Shown one piece after another: positions 18,138 through 25,406 of a stretch of DNA of 64,000 bases (positions within the stretch are counted from its first letter, which is position 1; each line of letters starts with the position of its first letter). Made by a program: the position numbers and the translations under genes. The DNA comes from Pseudomonas fluorescens (GTDB taxonomy: Bacteria > Pseudomonadota > Gammaproteobacteria > Pseudomonadales > Pseudomonadaceae). Below the pieces are notes generated by a model, which saw only the letters and a list, made by a program, of their open reading frames with translations, searched no databases and was not told where the DNA came from. The stretch covers positions 3,153,501-3,217,500 of the forward strand of contig NZ_CP012830.1 of the NCBI RefSeq assembly GCF_001307155.1, read 5' to 3'.

Positions 18138-18820
18138 TCGGTGCCGCATTGCTCTCGCCCGAAACCCTCACGGTCGGCTGGCTGATCTACGTGCCAGTGC
18201 TGATCTGGGCCGTTGCCCGAGCACCGTGGGTCGAGTTGTTCACTGACAGTCGGCGTCAGCATTTGCTGTTCGGTACGGTGTTCGCGTTGTTCGTCCTCTG
18301 GCTGGTGCGACGGGACTTCGACACCGGCGTGTCTTATCACATCATCGGCATGACGGCGGTGACGTTATTGCTGGACTGGCCGCTGGCGATTGTCGGCGGG
18401 CTGGTGGCGCAGGCGGGGCTGGTGCTGCTCGGGCGTCAGGACCTGGCCGCGATGGGGGTCAATGGTGCGTTGCTGATTCTGTTGCCGGTGCTGGTCACCG
18501 AAGGCTGCGCGATCCTGGTGGAGCGGGCGCAACCGCGTAATCCCTTTGTGTATATCTTTTGCTCGGGCTTTTTGGCCGCCGGGCTTTCGGCGTTGCTCTG
18601 CCTGCTGGCGGCGCTGGGGCTATTGTGGTTCGACGAGCGTTTTGCGATGCCGGAATGGCTGGAGGATTTTGTCGGTTACCTGTGGCTGATCATTTTCCCC
18701 GAGGCGTTTATCAACGGCATGGTGATCAGTTCGCTGGTGGTGTTCTGTCCCGAGTGGCTGGAGACCTTCAACCGCACGCGTTATTTGTCGGCGCCGTGGA
18801 AGGACGACGACAAGCCTTGA
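18134..18820 (+). CDS. CbiM-like energy-coupling-factor transporter membrane protein (orphan)
   Basis: 228 residues with about six to seven hydrophobic helices (starts MIGAALLSPETLTVGWLIYVP). Recognised as CbiM/ECF S-component-like by family memory; late motif FPEAFINGMVISSLVVF. No T-component or ATPase gene (CbiQ/CbiO) is nearby. The second residue is Ile where CbiM metal transporters carry the metal-binding His2. Start ATG 18134 is chosen because relatives begin MIGAALLSP; GTG 18110 in the same frame is the alternative. Substrate unknown. Confidence 0.7.
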   Translation: MIGAALLSPETLTVGWLIYVPVLIWAVARAPWVELFTDSRRQHLLFGTVFALFVLWLVRRDFDTGVSYHIIGMTAVTLLLDWPLAIVGGLVAQAGLVLLGRQDLAAMGVNGALLILLPVLVTEGCAILVERAQPRNPFVYIFCSGFLAAGLSALLCLLAALGLLWFDERFAMPEWLEDFVGYLWLIIFPEAFINGMVISSLVVFCPEWLETFNRTRYLSAPWKDDDKP

Positions 18821-18883
18821 TCCATATCAAATGTTCGAATCGGCTGCGATTCCATGCTCTGGAAAATCCTCAGGAGCAGTGGC

Positions 18884-19099
18884 ATGAGCGTTTACGAATG
18901 GGCAAGGCAGGAATTGCGCAACAGTCTCGAGTCGGCGCATGAGGCGGGGTTTGAACCGGGGTTGAGCCTGCGTGCCTTGCTCAGTGCGGTGGTGCAGCAG
19001 AGCAAGGGCGTACGCAGTGTCGAGGATCTGGCCGATGAGTTGCAGTTTCTGGCGGAGAATCTCGACGACAGCCAGGACTACGGGTTCATGCGGCCCTGA
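18884..19099 (+). CDS. Small conserved Pseudomonas protein, function unknown
   Basis: 71 residues from ATG 18884, with AGGAG about 8 nt upstream; an in-frame ATG at 18854 has no such site. Predicted soluble and helical, acidic (MSVYEWARQELR, then ADELQFLAENLDDSQDY). No signal peptide or recognisable domain. It lies 64 nt after the CbiM-like gene on the same strand and converges on yacG. I do not recognise the family beyond its presence near yacG-coaE in pseudomonads. Confidence 0.6.
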   Translation: MSVYEWARQELRNSLESAHEAGFEPGLSLRALLSAVVQQSKGVRSVEDLADELQFLAENLDDSQDYGFMRP

Positions 19100-19108
19100 G
19101 GGACGGGA

Positions 19109-19309
19109 TCAGTGGCGCGGGTCGAAATCTTCCGAGAACAACTCGTCTTCAGAGTCGGGGCTGACCGGAATCTTGTGTTCTTCCGAGGCCCAGGCGCCCA
19201 GATCGATCAGTTTGCAACGGTCCGAGCAAAACGGCCGGAAGGTGCTGGTCGCGCTCCATTCAACAGGGGCGCCGCAAGTTGGACATTCGACGACAGGGGG
19301 TTGGCTCAT
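19109..19309 (-). CDS. yacG: DNA gyrase inhibitor YacG
   Basis: 66-residue zinc protein. Four Cys ligands (Cys9, Cys12, Cys28, Cys32) in CPTCGAPV and [14 protein letters not shown]. In E. coli YacG binds GyrB and blocks DNA binding by gyrase. It has an acidic C-terminal tail ([13 protein letters not shown]). Start ATG 19309 overlaps the coaE stop (ATGA), so it is the distal gene of the pilBCD-coaE-yacG string. Confidence 0.93.
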   Translation of the reverse strand: MSQPPVVECPTCGAPVEWSATSTFRPFCSDRCKLIDLGAWASEEHKIPVSPDSEDELFSEDFDPRH

Positions 19310-19929
19310 GACTGGCCTCCACGCAAAGTAAGGTAAAAGTGATGCAGGCGTTCGACCTCGCTGTGCAGCCAGGCGAGGTCGCGGTCGTTGACCACCACAT
19401 CGTCGGCATGGCTGAGGCGGTCCTGACGGCTGGACTGGGCCTTGAGGATCGCCTGGACCTGCTGTTCGCTAGTCTGGTCGCGCTGCAAGGTTCGTTCGAT
19501 CTGTAAGTGTTCCGGTGCGTCGATCACCAGCACTCGCTGGGTCATTTTGTACTGCCCGGATTCGATCAACAGCGGCGACACCAGAATCGCATAAGGTGAT
19601 TGTGCGCGTGCCAGGTGAGCGGCGATTTCCTGAGCGATCAGCGGATGCAGCAACGCTTCGAGCCAGCGGCGTTCTTCGGGGACTTCAAAGATCAGCTTGC
19701 GCAGTGCCGCGCGATTCAATTGGCCATCGGCTTGCAGCACGCCGACACCGAAGTGCTCGGCAATCTGCGCCAGCGCCGGGCGACCGGGTTCGACCACCCA
19801 GCGCGCGGCATGATCGGCATCCACCGCGTGCACACCCAGATCAATGAAGTGCTGGGCCGCCGCGCTTTTGCCGCTGCCGATGCCACCGGTCAGACCGAGA
19901 ATCCAGGGTTTTTCCACAGGGGTATTCAT
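19306..19929 (-). CDS. coaE: Dephospho-CoA kinase
   Basis: Last step of coenzyme A synthesis, phosphorylating the ribose 3'-OH of dephospho-CoA. 207 residues from ATG 19929; the open frame extends further upstream but only as antiframe to pilD. P-loop [10 protein letters not shown] at ~13-22 (Lys21). DADH near 38 is the substrate-binding acidic motif. SPLLIESG carries the lid-adjacent segment. Overlaps pilD upstream and yacG downstream by 4 nt each. Confidence 0.95.
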   Translation of the reverse strand: MNTPVEKPWILGLTGGIGSGKSAAAQHFIDLGVHAVDADHAARWVVEPGRPALAQIAEHFGVGVLQADGQLNRAALRKLIFEVPEERRWLEALLHPLIAQEIAAHLARAQSPYAILVSPLLIESGQYKMTQRVLVIDAPEHLQIERTLQRDQTSEQQVQAILKAQSSRQDRLSHADDVVVNDRDLAWLHSEVERLHHFYLTLRGGQS

Positions 19930-20798
19930 TTGAAACCGACAAACTGCCAATAGAAGCCGGTTATTTGACCACCCCAGAGCAAGGCAATCCAGCCGGCAAT
20001 TGCCAGATAGGGTCCAAAGGGGATCGGCGTCGAGGTGTTGGTATCTTTCAGGCGCAGTAAAATCACTCCCCCCACAGCACCCACCAGCGATGAAAGCAGG
20101 ACCGTCAGCGGCAGAATCTGCCAACCGCCCCAGGCACCGAGCAGCGCCAGGAGCTTGAAGTCGCCGTGACCGATACCTTCCTTGCCGGTTATCAGTTTGA
20201 ACAGCCAATACACCGACCACAGCAGCAGATAGCCGGCCACCGCCCCCCACATCGCCGCCTGCAAAGGCACGAAAAGCTCGAAGCTGTTGACGATCAGACC
20301 CAGCCACAACAACGGCAACACCAGCACATCCGGCAGCAATTGGTGGTCGGCGTCGATCAGGCACATCGCCAATAACCCCCAACTCAGGACCAGCACCCAC
20401 GCAGCTGTCCAACCGAAGCCGAAGTGCCAGGCGACAAACGCCGACAGCACGCCGCAGGCCAGTTCGGTCAAGGGATAGCGGGCGCTGATCGGCGCTTTGC
20501 AATTTGAGCACCGGCCGCGCAGTGCCAGGTAACTGAGCAGCGGAATGTTTTCCCAGGCGCGGATTCGATGGGCGCACTGCGGGCAGTGTGAATGCGGCAA
20601 CATCAGGTTGTAGGTCGGGCCCGGTGCTTCAGGGGGTAAACCGAGTACATCCAGGGCTTGTTGCCGCCAGTCGCCCTCAAGCATTTTCGGCAGGCGCCAG
20701 ACTACCACGTTGAGAAAACTACCGATCACCAGCCCAAGCACTAGCGCAGTGACAACGAATGCCAGTGGGTAACCGGCCATGAATTCACTCAAGGGCAT
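19926..20798 (-). CDS. pilD: Prepilin leader peptidase/N-methyltransferase PilD
   Basis: Cleaves the PilA leader after Gly and methylates the new N-terminal Phe; also serves type II pseudopilins. 290 residues from ATG 20798 ([15 protein letters not shown]); the alternative TTG 20804 adds two residues. Zinc-binding tetracysteine Cys72, Cys75, Cys97, Cys100 in the cytoplasmic loop. Catalytic aspartates Asp149 ([10 protein letters not shown]) and the Asp of GHGDFKLL near 213. Multiple transmembrane helices follow. Overlaps pilC or abuts it, and overlaps coaE by 4 nt. Confidence 0.96.
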   Translation of the reverse strand: MPLSEFMAGYPLAFVVTALVLGLVIGSFLNVVVWRLPKMLEGDWRQQALDVLGLPPEAPGPTYNLMLPHSHCPQCAHRIRAWENIPLLSYLALRGRCSNCKAPISARYPLTELACGVLSAFVAWHFGFGWTAAWVLVLSWGLLAMCLIDADHQLLPDVLVLPLLWLGLIVNSFELFVPLQAAMWGAVAGYLLLWSVYWLFKLITGKEGIGHGDFKLLALLGAWGGWQILPLTVLLSSLVGAVGGVILLRLKDTNTSTPIPFGPYLAIAGWIALLWGGQITGFYWQFVGFK

Positions 20799-20800
20799 GT

Positions 20801-22018
20801 TCAAATCGCTGAACCGAGTTGGAAAATGGGCAGGTACATGGCAACCACCAGCCCGCCGACAATGACGCCGAGCACCACCATGATGAACGGCTCCAACAGG
20901 CTGGTCAGGCTGTCGACCATATTGTCGACTTCAGCTTCATAGTAGATCGCAACTTTGTCGAGCATATCGTCGAGTGCGCCAGACTCCTCGCCAATGGCGG
21001 CCATTTGAATCGCCATGTTGGGGAAAATCCTGCTGGTGCGCATCGAGAAGTTCAATTGCATGCCGGTGGAGACATCCTGTTTGATGCGCAGAACCGCCCG
21101 TTTGAACACGATATTGCCAGTAGCACCTGCTACCGAATCCAGAGCTTCGACCAGGGGGACGCCTGCGGCGAAGGTGGTCGACAGGGTACGGGCAAAGCGC
21201 GCCACCGCCGATTTGTAGAGCAGTGCGCCGAGTATCGGCATTTTCAGCAGTTTGGCATCCAGCCAATCGCAAAAGCGTTGCGAGCGCTTGAGCGCATGGC
21301 GAAAGCTCAGGGCCCCGATGATCAGGCCGCCGAGTAACAGCCACCACCACGCCTGCATGAACTCGGACAGACCGATCACCATCAGGGTAAAGGCCGGGAG
21401 TTCTGCACCAAATCCGGAAAACACCGACTGAAATTGCGGGACCACTTTGACCAGCAGAATGCCGGTGACGATGATTGCGACAAAGACCACGGCCAGCGGA
21501 TAGGTCATGGCTTTTTTGATCTTGGCCTTGAGGCTTTCGCTTTTTTCCTTGTAGGTCGCAATCCGCTCCAGCAGCGTGTCGAGCGCGCCGGCCTGCTCGC
21601 CCGCGTCGACCAGGTTGCAGTAGAGCTCATCGAAGTACTGCGGCTTTTTCCGCAGTGCGGTGGCGAAGCTGTTGCCGGCGGCGACTTCCTGTTTCACCTC
21701 GTCCACCAGCTTGCGCATGTTCGGGTTGTCGAAGCCCTCGCCGATGATGTCGAACGACTGCAGCAGCGGCACACCGGCTTTCATCATGGTCGCCATTTGC
21801 CGGGTGAAGAGAGCAATGTCCAGCGGCTTGATACGGTTGCCGAGGTTGAACAGCGAAGCGGTTTTTTTCCGTACTTTGCCCGGGTTGATCCCTTGTTTGC
21901 GTAGCTGCGCCTTGATCAAGGCCGGGTTATGACCGCTCAGCTCGCCGGTTACCTTGCTGCCTTTCCTGTCGGTGCCTTCCCAGGCGTAGACGCTGACCTT
22001 GATTGCTTTGACCGCCAT
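20801..22018 (-). CDS. pilC: Type IV pilus inner-membrane platform protein PilC
   Basis: Polytopic platform protein that links the PilB/PilT motors to pilin subunits. 405 residues with two GspF-type domains (about 70-195 and 275-400). FTRQMATMMKAGVPLLQSFDII is the first GspF signature; FARTLSTTFAAGVPLVEALDSVAGATGN is the second. Transmembrane helices lie near 175-195, 220-245 and 375-395. It begins 3 nt after the pilB stop on the minus strand. Confidence 0.96.
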   Translation of the reverse strand: MAVKAIKVSVYAWEGTDRKGSKVTGELSGHNPALIKAQLRKQGINPGKVRKKTASLFNLGNRIKPLDIALFTRQMATMMKAGVPLLQSFDIIGEGFDNPNMRKLVDEVKQEVAAGNSFATALRKKPQYFDELYCNLVDAGEQAGALDTLLERIATYKEKSESLKAKIKKAMTYPLAVVFVAIIVTGILLVKVVPQFQSVFSGFGAELPAFTLMVIGLSEFMQAWWWLLLGGLIIGALSFRHALKRSQRFCDWLDAKLLKMPILGALLYKSAVARFARTLSTTFAAGVPLVEALDSVAGATGNIVFKRAVLRIKQDVSTGMQLNFSMRTSRIFPNMAIQMAAIGEESGALDDMLDKVAIYYEAEVDNMVDSLTSLLEPFIMVVLGVIVGGLVVAMYLPIFQLGSAI

Positions 22019-22021
22019 GAC

Positions 22022-23722
22022 TCAATCCTTGGTGACCCGGTTGATTTCTTCGAGGCTGGTGATGCCCTGCATGGCCTTGAGCAAGCCCGAGGTGCGCAGG
22101 TCGTTGAAGCCGTCCTTGCGCATTTGCGTATCGATTTCCAGAGAATTGCCTTCAGCCATGATCAGCCGTTGCAGCTGCGGGGTGTTTTTCACCACTTCAT
22201 AGATTCCGACTCGCCCTTTGTAGCCGTTGTTGCAGAGATCGCAACCGACGGGTTCGTAGATCGTGAAGGAGCCGATGCGTTCCCGTGGGAAGCCTTCCTT
22301 GATCAGGGTTTCGTCGGGAATCGAGAGGTTTTTTTTGCAGTGGCTGCACAGCTTGCGGGCCAGGCGCTGGGCAATGATCAGGTGCACGGCCGTGGCGATG
22401 TTGAACCCCGGGATGCCCATGTTGTGCAGCCGGGTCAGGGTTTCAGCCGCGCTGTTGGTGTGCAGGGTGGAAAGCACCAGGTGTCCGGTTTGCGCAGCCT
22501 TGATCGCGATTTCGGCGGTTTCCAGATCGCGGATCTCGCCGACCATGATCACGTCCGGGTCCTGGCGCAGAAATGAGCGCAACGCCTGAGCGAAATCCAG
22601 GCCCTGCCTGGGATTGACGTTGACCTGGTTGATGCCTTCCATGTTGATTTCCACCGGGTCTTCGGCGGTGGAGATGTTGATGTCGACGGTATTAAGGATA
22701 TTCAACCCGGTGTACAGCGACACGGTTTTCCCTGAACCCGTCGGCCCGGTGACCAGAATCAGCCCTTGAGGTTGCTTGAGCGCCGCCATATACAGGTCTT
22801 TTTGATCGGGCTCGTAACCCAGCGCGTCGATGCCCATCTGTGCACTGGAGGGGTCGAGAATCCGGATCACGATTTTTTCGCCCCACAACGTTGGCAGGGT
22901 GTTGACCCGAAAATCGATGGATTTGCTTTTCGACAGGTGCATCTTGAGCCGCCCGTCCTGGGGTTTTCGACGTTCAGAAATGTCCAGGCTGGCCATCACC
23001 TTGAGACGGGCAGCGATGCGGTTGGCCAATTGAGTCGGCGGCCTGGCAACTTCGCGCAGCATGCCGTCGGTCCGTACCCGCACCCGATAGATTTTTTCGT
23101 AGGGCTCGAAATGCAGGTCCGAGGAGCCGCCCTTGATCGCGTCTAGCAGCATCTTGTTGACGAAGCGCACCACCGGGGCATCGTCGGAGTCCTGGCCGGT
23201 GACAGCGTCCTGGCGCTGGTCGTCGACGGCTTCGATGTCCGGGCCCCCGAGGTCGATATCGGCCATGTCTTCCAGGCCCGTGCTGTGGCTGTCGAAGAAT
23301 TTCTCGATGGCGTCGCTGAGCTTGTCGTCTTCGACCAGGATCGCTTCGGTGGTGAGCCCGGTGCTGAACTGGATATCGTTGATCGCCTGCTGATTGCTCG
23401 GGTCGGAAATGCCCACGAACAGTTTGTTGCCGCGCCGCCAGAGTGGCAGGGCGTGGTGCTGACGAATCAGCTTTTCACTGACCAGGTCTTTGGGCTGGGA
23501 GTCTTTGTCGAGACAGTTGAGGTCGAGGAAGGCGACGCCGAAATGCTCTGAGGCAATTTCCGCAACCTGGCGACTGCTCACCATTTTGTTCTGTACCAGA
23601 TAGCTGACCAGGGAAACGCGATTGCGCTGAGCTTGCTGATACGCCTGTTGCGCGCTTTTGTCAGTGAGCAGTTCGGCCAGCACCAATTGCTTGGCCAGAC
23701 CGCTGAGGGCGATGTCATTCAT
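22022..23722 (-). CDS. pilB: Type IV pilus assembly ATPase PilB
   Basis: Hexameric motor ATPase driving pilus extension. 566 residues from ATG 23722 (MNDIALSGLAKQLV), matching the usual length; an in-frame ATG at 23737 is rejected. N-terminal MshEN/T2SSE-N region at ~1-150. Walker A GPTGSGKT at 326-333, Asp box AEDPVEI, Walker B-type GEIRDLETAEIA, His box LSTLHTNSA. Tetracysteine zinc site CSHCKK ~460 and CDLCNNGYKG ~495. Divergent from pilA. No pilT is in the window. Confidence 0.97.
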   Translation of the reverse strand: MNDIALSGLAKQLVLAELLTDKSAQQAYQQAQRNRVSLVSYLVQNKMVSSRQVAEIASEHFGVAFLDLNCLDKDSQPKDLVSEKLIRQHHALPLWRRGNKLFVGISDPSNQQAINDIQFSTGLTTEAILVEDDKLSDAIEKFFDSHSTGLEDMADIDLGGPDIEAVDDQRQDAVTGQDSDDAPVVRFVNKMLLDAIKGGSSDLHFEPYEKIYRVRVRTDGMLREVARPPTQLANRIAARLKVMASLDISERRKPQDGRLKMHLSKSKSIDFRVNTLPTLWGEKIVIRILDPSSAQMGIDALGYEPDQKDLYMAALKQPQGLILVTGPTGSGKTVSLYTGLNILNTVDINISTAEDPVEINMEGINQVNVNPRQGLDFAQALRSFLRQDPDVIMVGEIRDLETAEIAIKAAQTGHLVLSTLHTNSAAETLTRLHNMGIPGFNIATAVHLIIAQRLARKLCSHCKKNLSIPDETLIKEGFPRERIGSFTIYEPVGCDLCNNGYKGRVGIYEVVKNTPQLQRLIMAEGNSLEIDTQMRKDGFNDLRTSGLLKAMQGITSLEEINRVTKD

Positions 23723-23795
23723 TCGATTACCAGGCACAGACCGTTCAAGACTTATAGCCTAGTCAACGGATGGAACCTCACCAGCGCTCTTGAGG

Positions 23796-23869
23796 TGACA
23801 AAAAGTGTCAGATAGTGCGGTTCCTCGGGGTATGTGCCGGGCTTTTGCCGATCTGACACCCTGTAAGCC
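23796..23869 (+). promoter_or_regulatory. PilR-type upstream activating sites for pilA
   Basis: A 9-bp inverted pair GTGTCAGAT (23805-23813) and ATCTGACAC (23861-23869) sits in the pilB-pilA gap. The first half also forms the palindrome TGACA-N5-TGTCA (23796-23810). PilR sites in P. aeruginosa contain (C/G)TGTC cores. The pair ends about 15 nt upstream of the -24 element. Confidence 0.6.
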
Positions 23870-23883
23870 GGGGGCGCAGGGGT

Positions 23884-23899
23884 TGGCATGTGCTGTGCT
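23884..23899 (+). promoter_or_regulatory. Sigma-54 promoter of pilA
   Basis: TGGCATGTGCTGTGCT, with the invariant GG at 23885-23886 and GC at 23897-23898 spaced by 10 nt as in -24/-12 promoters (TGGCACG-N4-TTGCW). About 50 nt upstream of ATG 23949. RpoN/PilR dependence is known for P. aeruginosa pilA. Confidence 0.85.
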
Positions 23900-23948
23900 T
23901 TGACTGGTTCAGGACATGAGATTTCGCCTCATGCATGGAGCCTGTTCT

Positions 23949-24359
23949 ATGAATAATCAAAAAGGTTTTACCCTCATCGAGCTGCTGATCGTGGTGGCGA
24001 TCATCGGCATTCTGGCGACGTTCGCGTTGCCGCTGTATTCCAAGTATCAGGCGCGGGCGAAGGTCACCGCGGGGCTGGCGGAAATTTCAGCACTGAAGGT
24101 GCCTTTTGAAGACATTATCAATCAGGGGACCGACCCGACACTGGCGCTGATCGGTGGTACGGCAACTACCGGTAACTGCACAATCACGGCATCGGGTACT
24201 GCTTCCAGCGGTGCAGGTACTATTGTTTGCACGATTGTCAATGCACCAGGTCCGGTGCTCAGCAAAACCATCACGCTGACGCGGACACTGGCCGGTGGCT
24301 GGACCTGCGCGACCACCGCGCTGCAGGACTACGCGCCCAAGGGTTGCACTGGCGTCTGA
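23949..24359 (+). CDS. pilA: Type IV pilin PilA (major pilin)
   Basis: 136-residue prepilin from ATG 23949. Short leader MNNQKG, PilD cleavage before Phe7, then the N-terminal hydrophobic helix [22 protein letters not shown] with the conserved Glu at mature position 5. The globular part has four cysteines: Cys77, Cys94, Cys120 and Cys133. The last two delimit a 12-residue D-region-like loop. The middle is Gly/Ser/Thr/Ala-rich and probably surface-exposed. Own sigma-54 promoter and terminator. Confidence 0.95.
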   Translation: MNNQKGFTLIELLIVVAIIGILATFALPLYSKYQARAKVTAGLAEISALKVPFEDIINQGTDPTLALIGGTATTGNCTITASGTASSGAGTIVCTIVNAPGPVLSKTITLTRTLAGGWTCATTALQDYAPKGCTGV

Positions 24360-24376
24360 TCCTGTATCGAAGCCTC

Positions 24377-24409
24377 AATGCCTCGCCTCTACGGACGCGA
24401 GGCATTTTC
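24377..24409 (+). terminator. Terminator of pilA
   Basis: Ten-bp stem (AATGCCTCGC at 24377-24386 with GCGAGGCATT at 24397-24406), 10-nt loop, then TTTCT. The remaining gap to the BON gene (24410-24636) shows no gene. Confidence 0.8.
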
Positions 24410-24636
24410 TCGACCGTTCGATGGCATCGCGGTAATTCGATAAAACCCGCAACTTGCATGTCAACAACGCCCGGGTCATGCATTTTGCATGACTCCAGTT
24501 ATTTGGTTTTTTTATAACGCATTGATTTTTATCGGTTTATTTAGCTGTCTCAAGTTGGCACGGCCTTCGCACTGTCTCTGTTAACCCTGCTGAGAAGGCA
24601 TGCAGCAGACTTTCTGGAAGAACAGGAGTGACTCGT

Positions 24637-24993
24637 ATGAAGACGTTCGCTATCGCTGCCGCCGCTGCAACCGCTCTGACCCTGACCATGGCCAACGCTG
24701 CATTTGCGCAGACCACTCAAGCCACACCGTCGCCGATGGTGGTGGCTGCCGGTGAAATGACCAAGGCCGAGGAAGCAACTTCCGATACCTGGATCACCAC
24801 TAAAGTGAAAAGCGATCTGGTCACCGAGAAGGGGATTCCTGGCACCGACATCAAAGTCGAAACCAACAAAGGCGTCGTTTCTCTATCGTCGAAAGTAGCC
24901 ATTACCCAGTCTCAGAAAGATATGGCCGTCGCTATCACCAAGAAAATCAAAGGTGTCAAAGCTGTATCGGCTGATGGCCTGTTGGCCCAGTAA
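24637..24993 (+). CDS. Periplasmic BON-domain protein
   Basis: 118 residues from ATG 24637, with AGGAGTG upstream; GTG 24628 would sit too close to that site. Sec signal peptide to about AFA-QTT (~25). One BON domain at ~50-115 (SDTWITTKVKSDLVTEKGI, GVVSLSSKV, IKGVKAVSADGLL). BON domains bind membranes or associate with outer-membrane and osmotic-stress proteins (OsmY, DolP). A stress-linked periplasmic role is plausible but not shown by the sequence. Confidence 0.85.
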   Translation: MKTFAIAAAAATALTLTMANAAFAQTTQATPSPMVVAAGEMTKAEEATSDTWITTKVKSDLVTEKGIPGTDIKVETNKGVVSLSSKVAITQSQKDMAVAITKKIKGVKAVSADGLLAQ

Positions 24994-25026
24994 GACTGAA
25001 GGTTTCCCGCCGGAGCGGGGAGAAGC

Positions 25027-25100
25027 AAAAGATCGCAGTCTGCGGCAGCTCCTACAGACCATGATTTTGGCGTAGGAGCTGCCGCAGGCTGCGATCTTTT
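25027..25100. repeat. REP/BIME-type inverted repeat
   Basis: 29-nt arms starting AAAAGATCGCAG (25027-25055) and ending CTGCGATCTTTT (25072-25100), one mismatch, 16-nt loop. It lies between convergent genes and could stop transcription from both sides. Same family as the repeat at 35127-35202. Confidence 0.85.
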
Positions 25101-25104
25101 CCAA

Positions 25105-25404
25105 TCAGTTTCCGCGTTTGCTGGTGATCCGTACCAGGCGGTTGCCTTCAAAGCGCAGGTATTGGTACATGCCGCTGTTCGGACCGTAGGTCCATTCCTC
25201 AACCGGGACTTCTTCCCGGCGATTGGCGCTGCGTTTGTAGCCCAACGCATCACGTGCAACCGGCTCGCCACATTTGTGCAGCACTTCACTGGTGCGATCG
25301 CCGACGCTGATCAACTGACTGCCGCAGCGCAAGGTATCGGTCTGGGCTTGCACCTGGCTGGCGAAGAACGCCAGTGCCAGGCTGATCAGCAATCGGCTAT
25401 TCAT
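25105..25404 (-). CDS. Small secreted protein, DUF2845 family
   Basis: 99 residues. Sec signal peptide (MNSRLLISLALAFFASQVQA), mature start near QTDTLRCG. Two conserved Cys (LRCGSQLI and HKCGEP) form the core GD.T.EVLHKCGEP motif of DUF2845, followed by VEEWTYGP and an R(L)VRI strand. Periplasmic, function unknown. It begins 3 nt after the stop of the DUF748 gene, so they form an operon. Confidence 0.82.
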   Translation of the reverse strand: MNSRLLISLALAFFASQVQAQTDTLRCGSQLISVGDRTSEVLHKCGEPVARDALGYKRSANRREEVPVEEWTYGPNSGMYQYLRFEGNRLVRITSKRGN

Positions 25405-25406
25405 GC

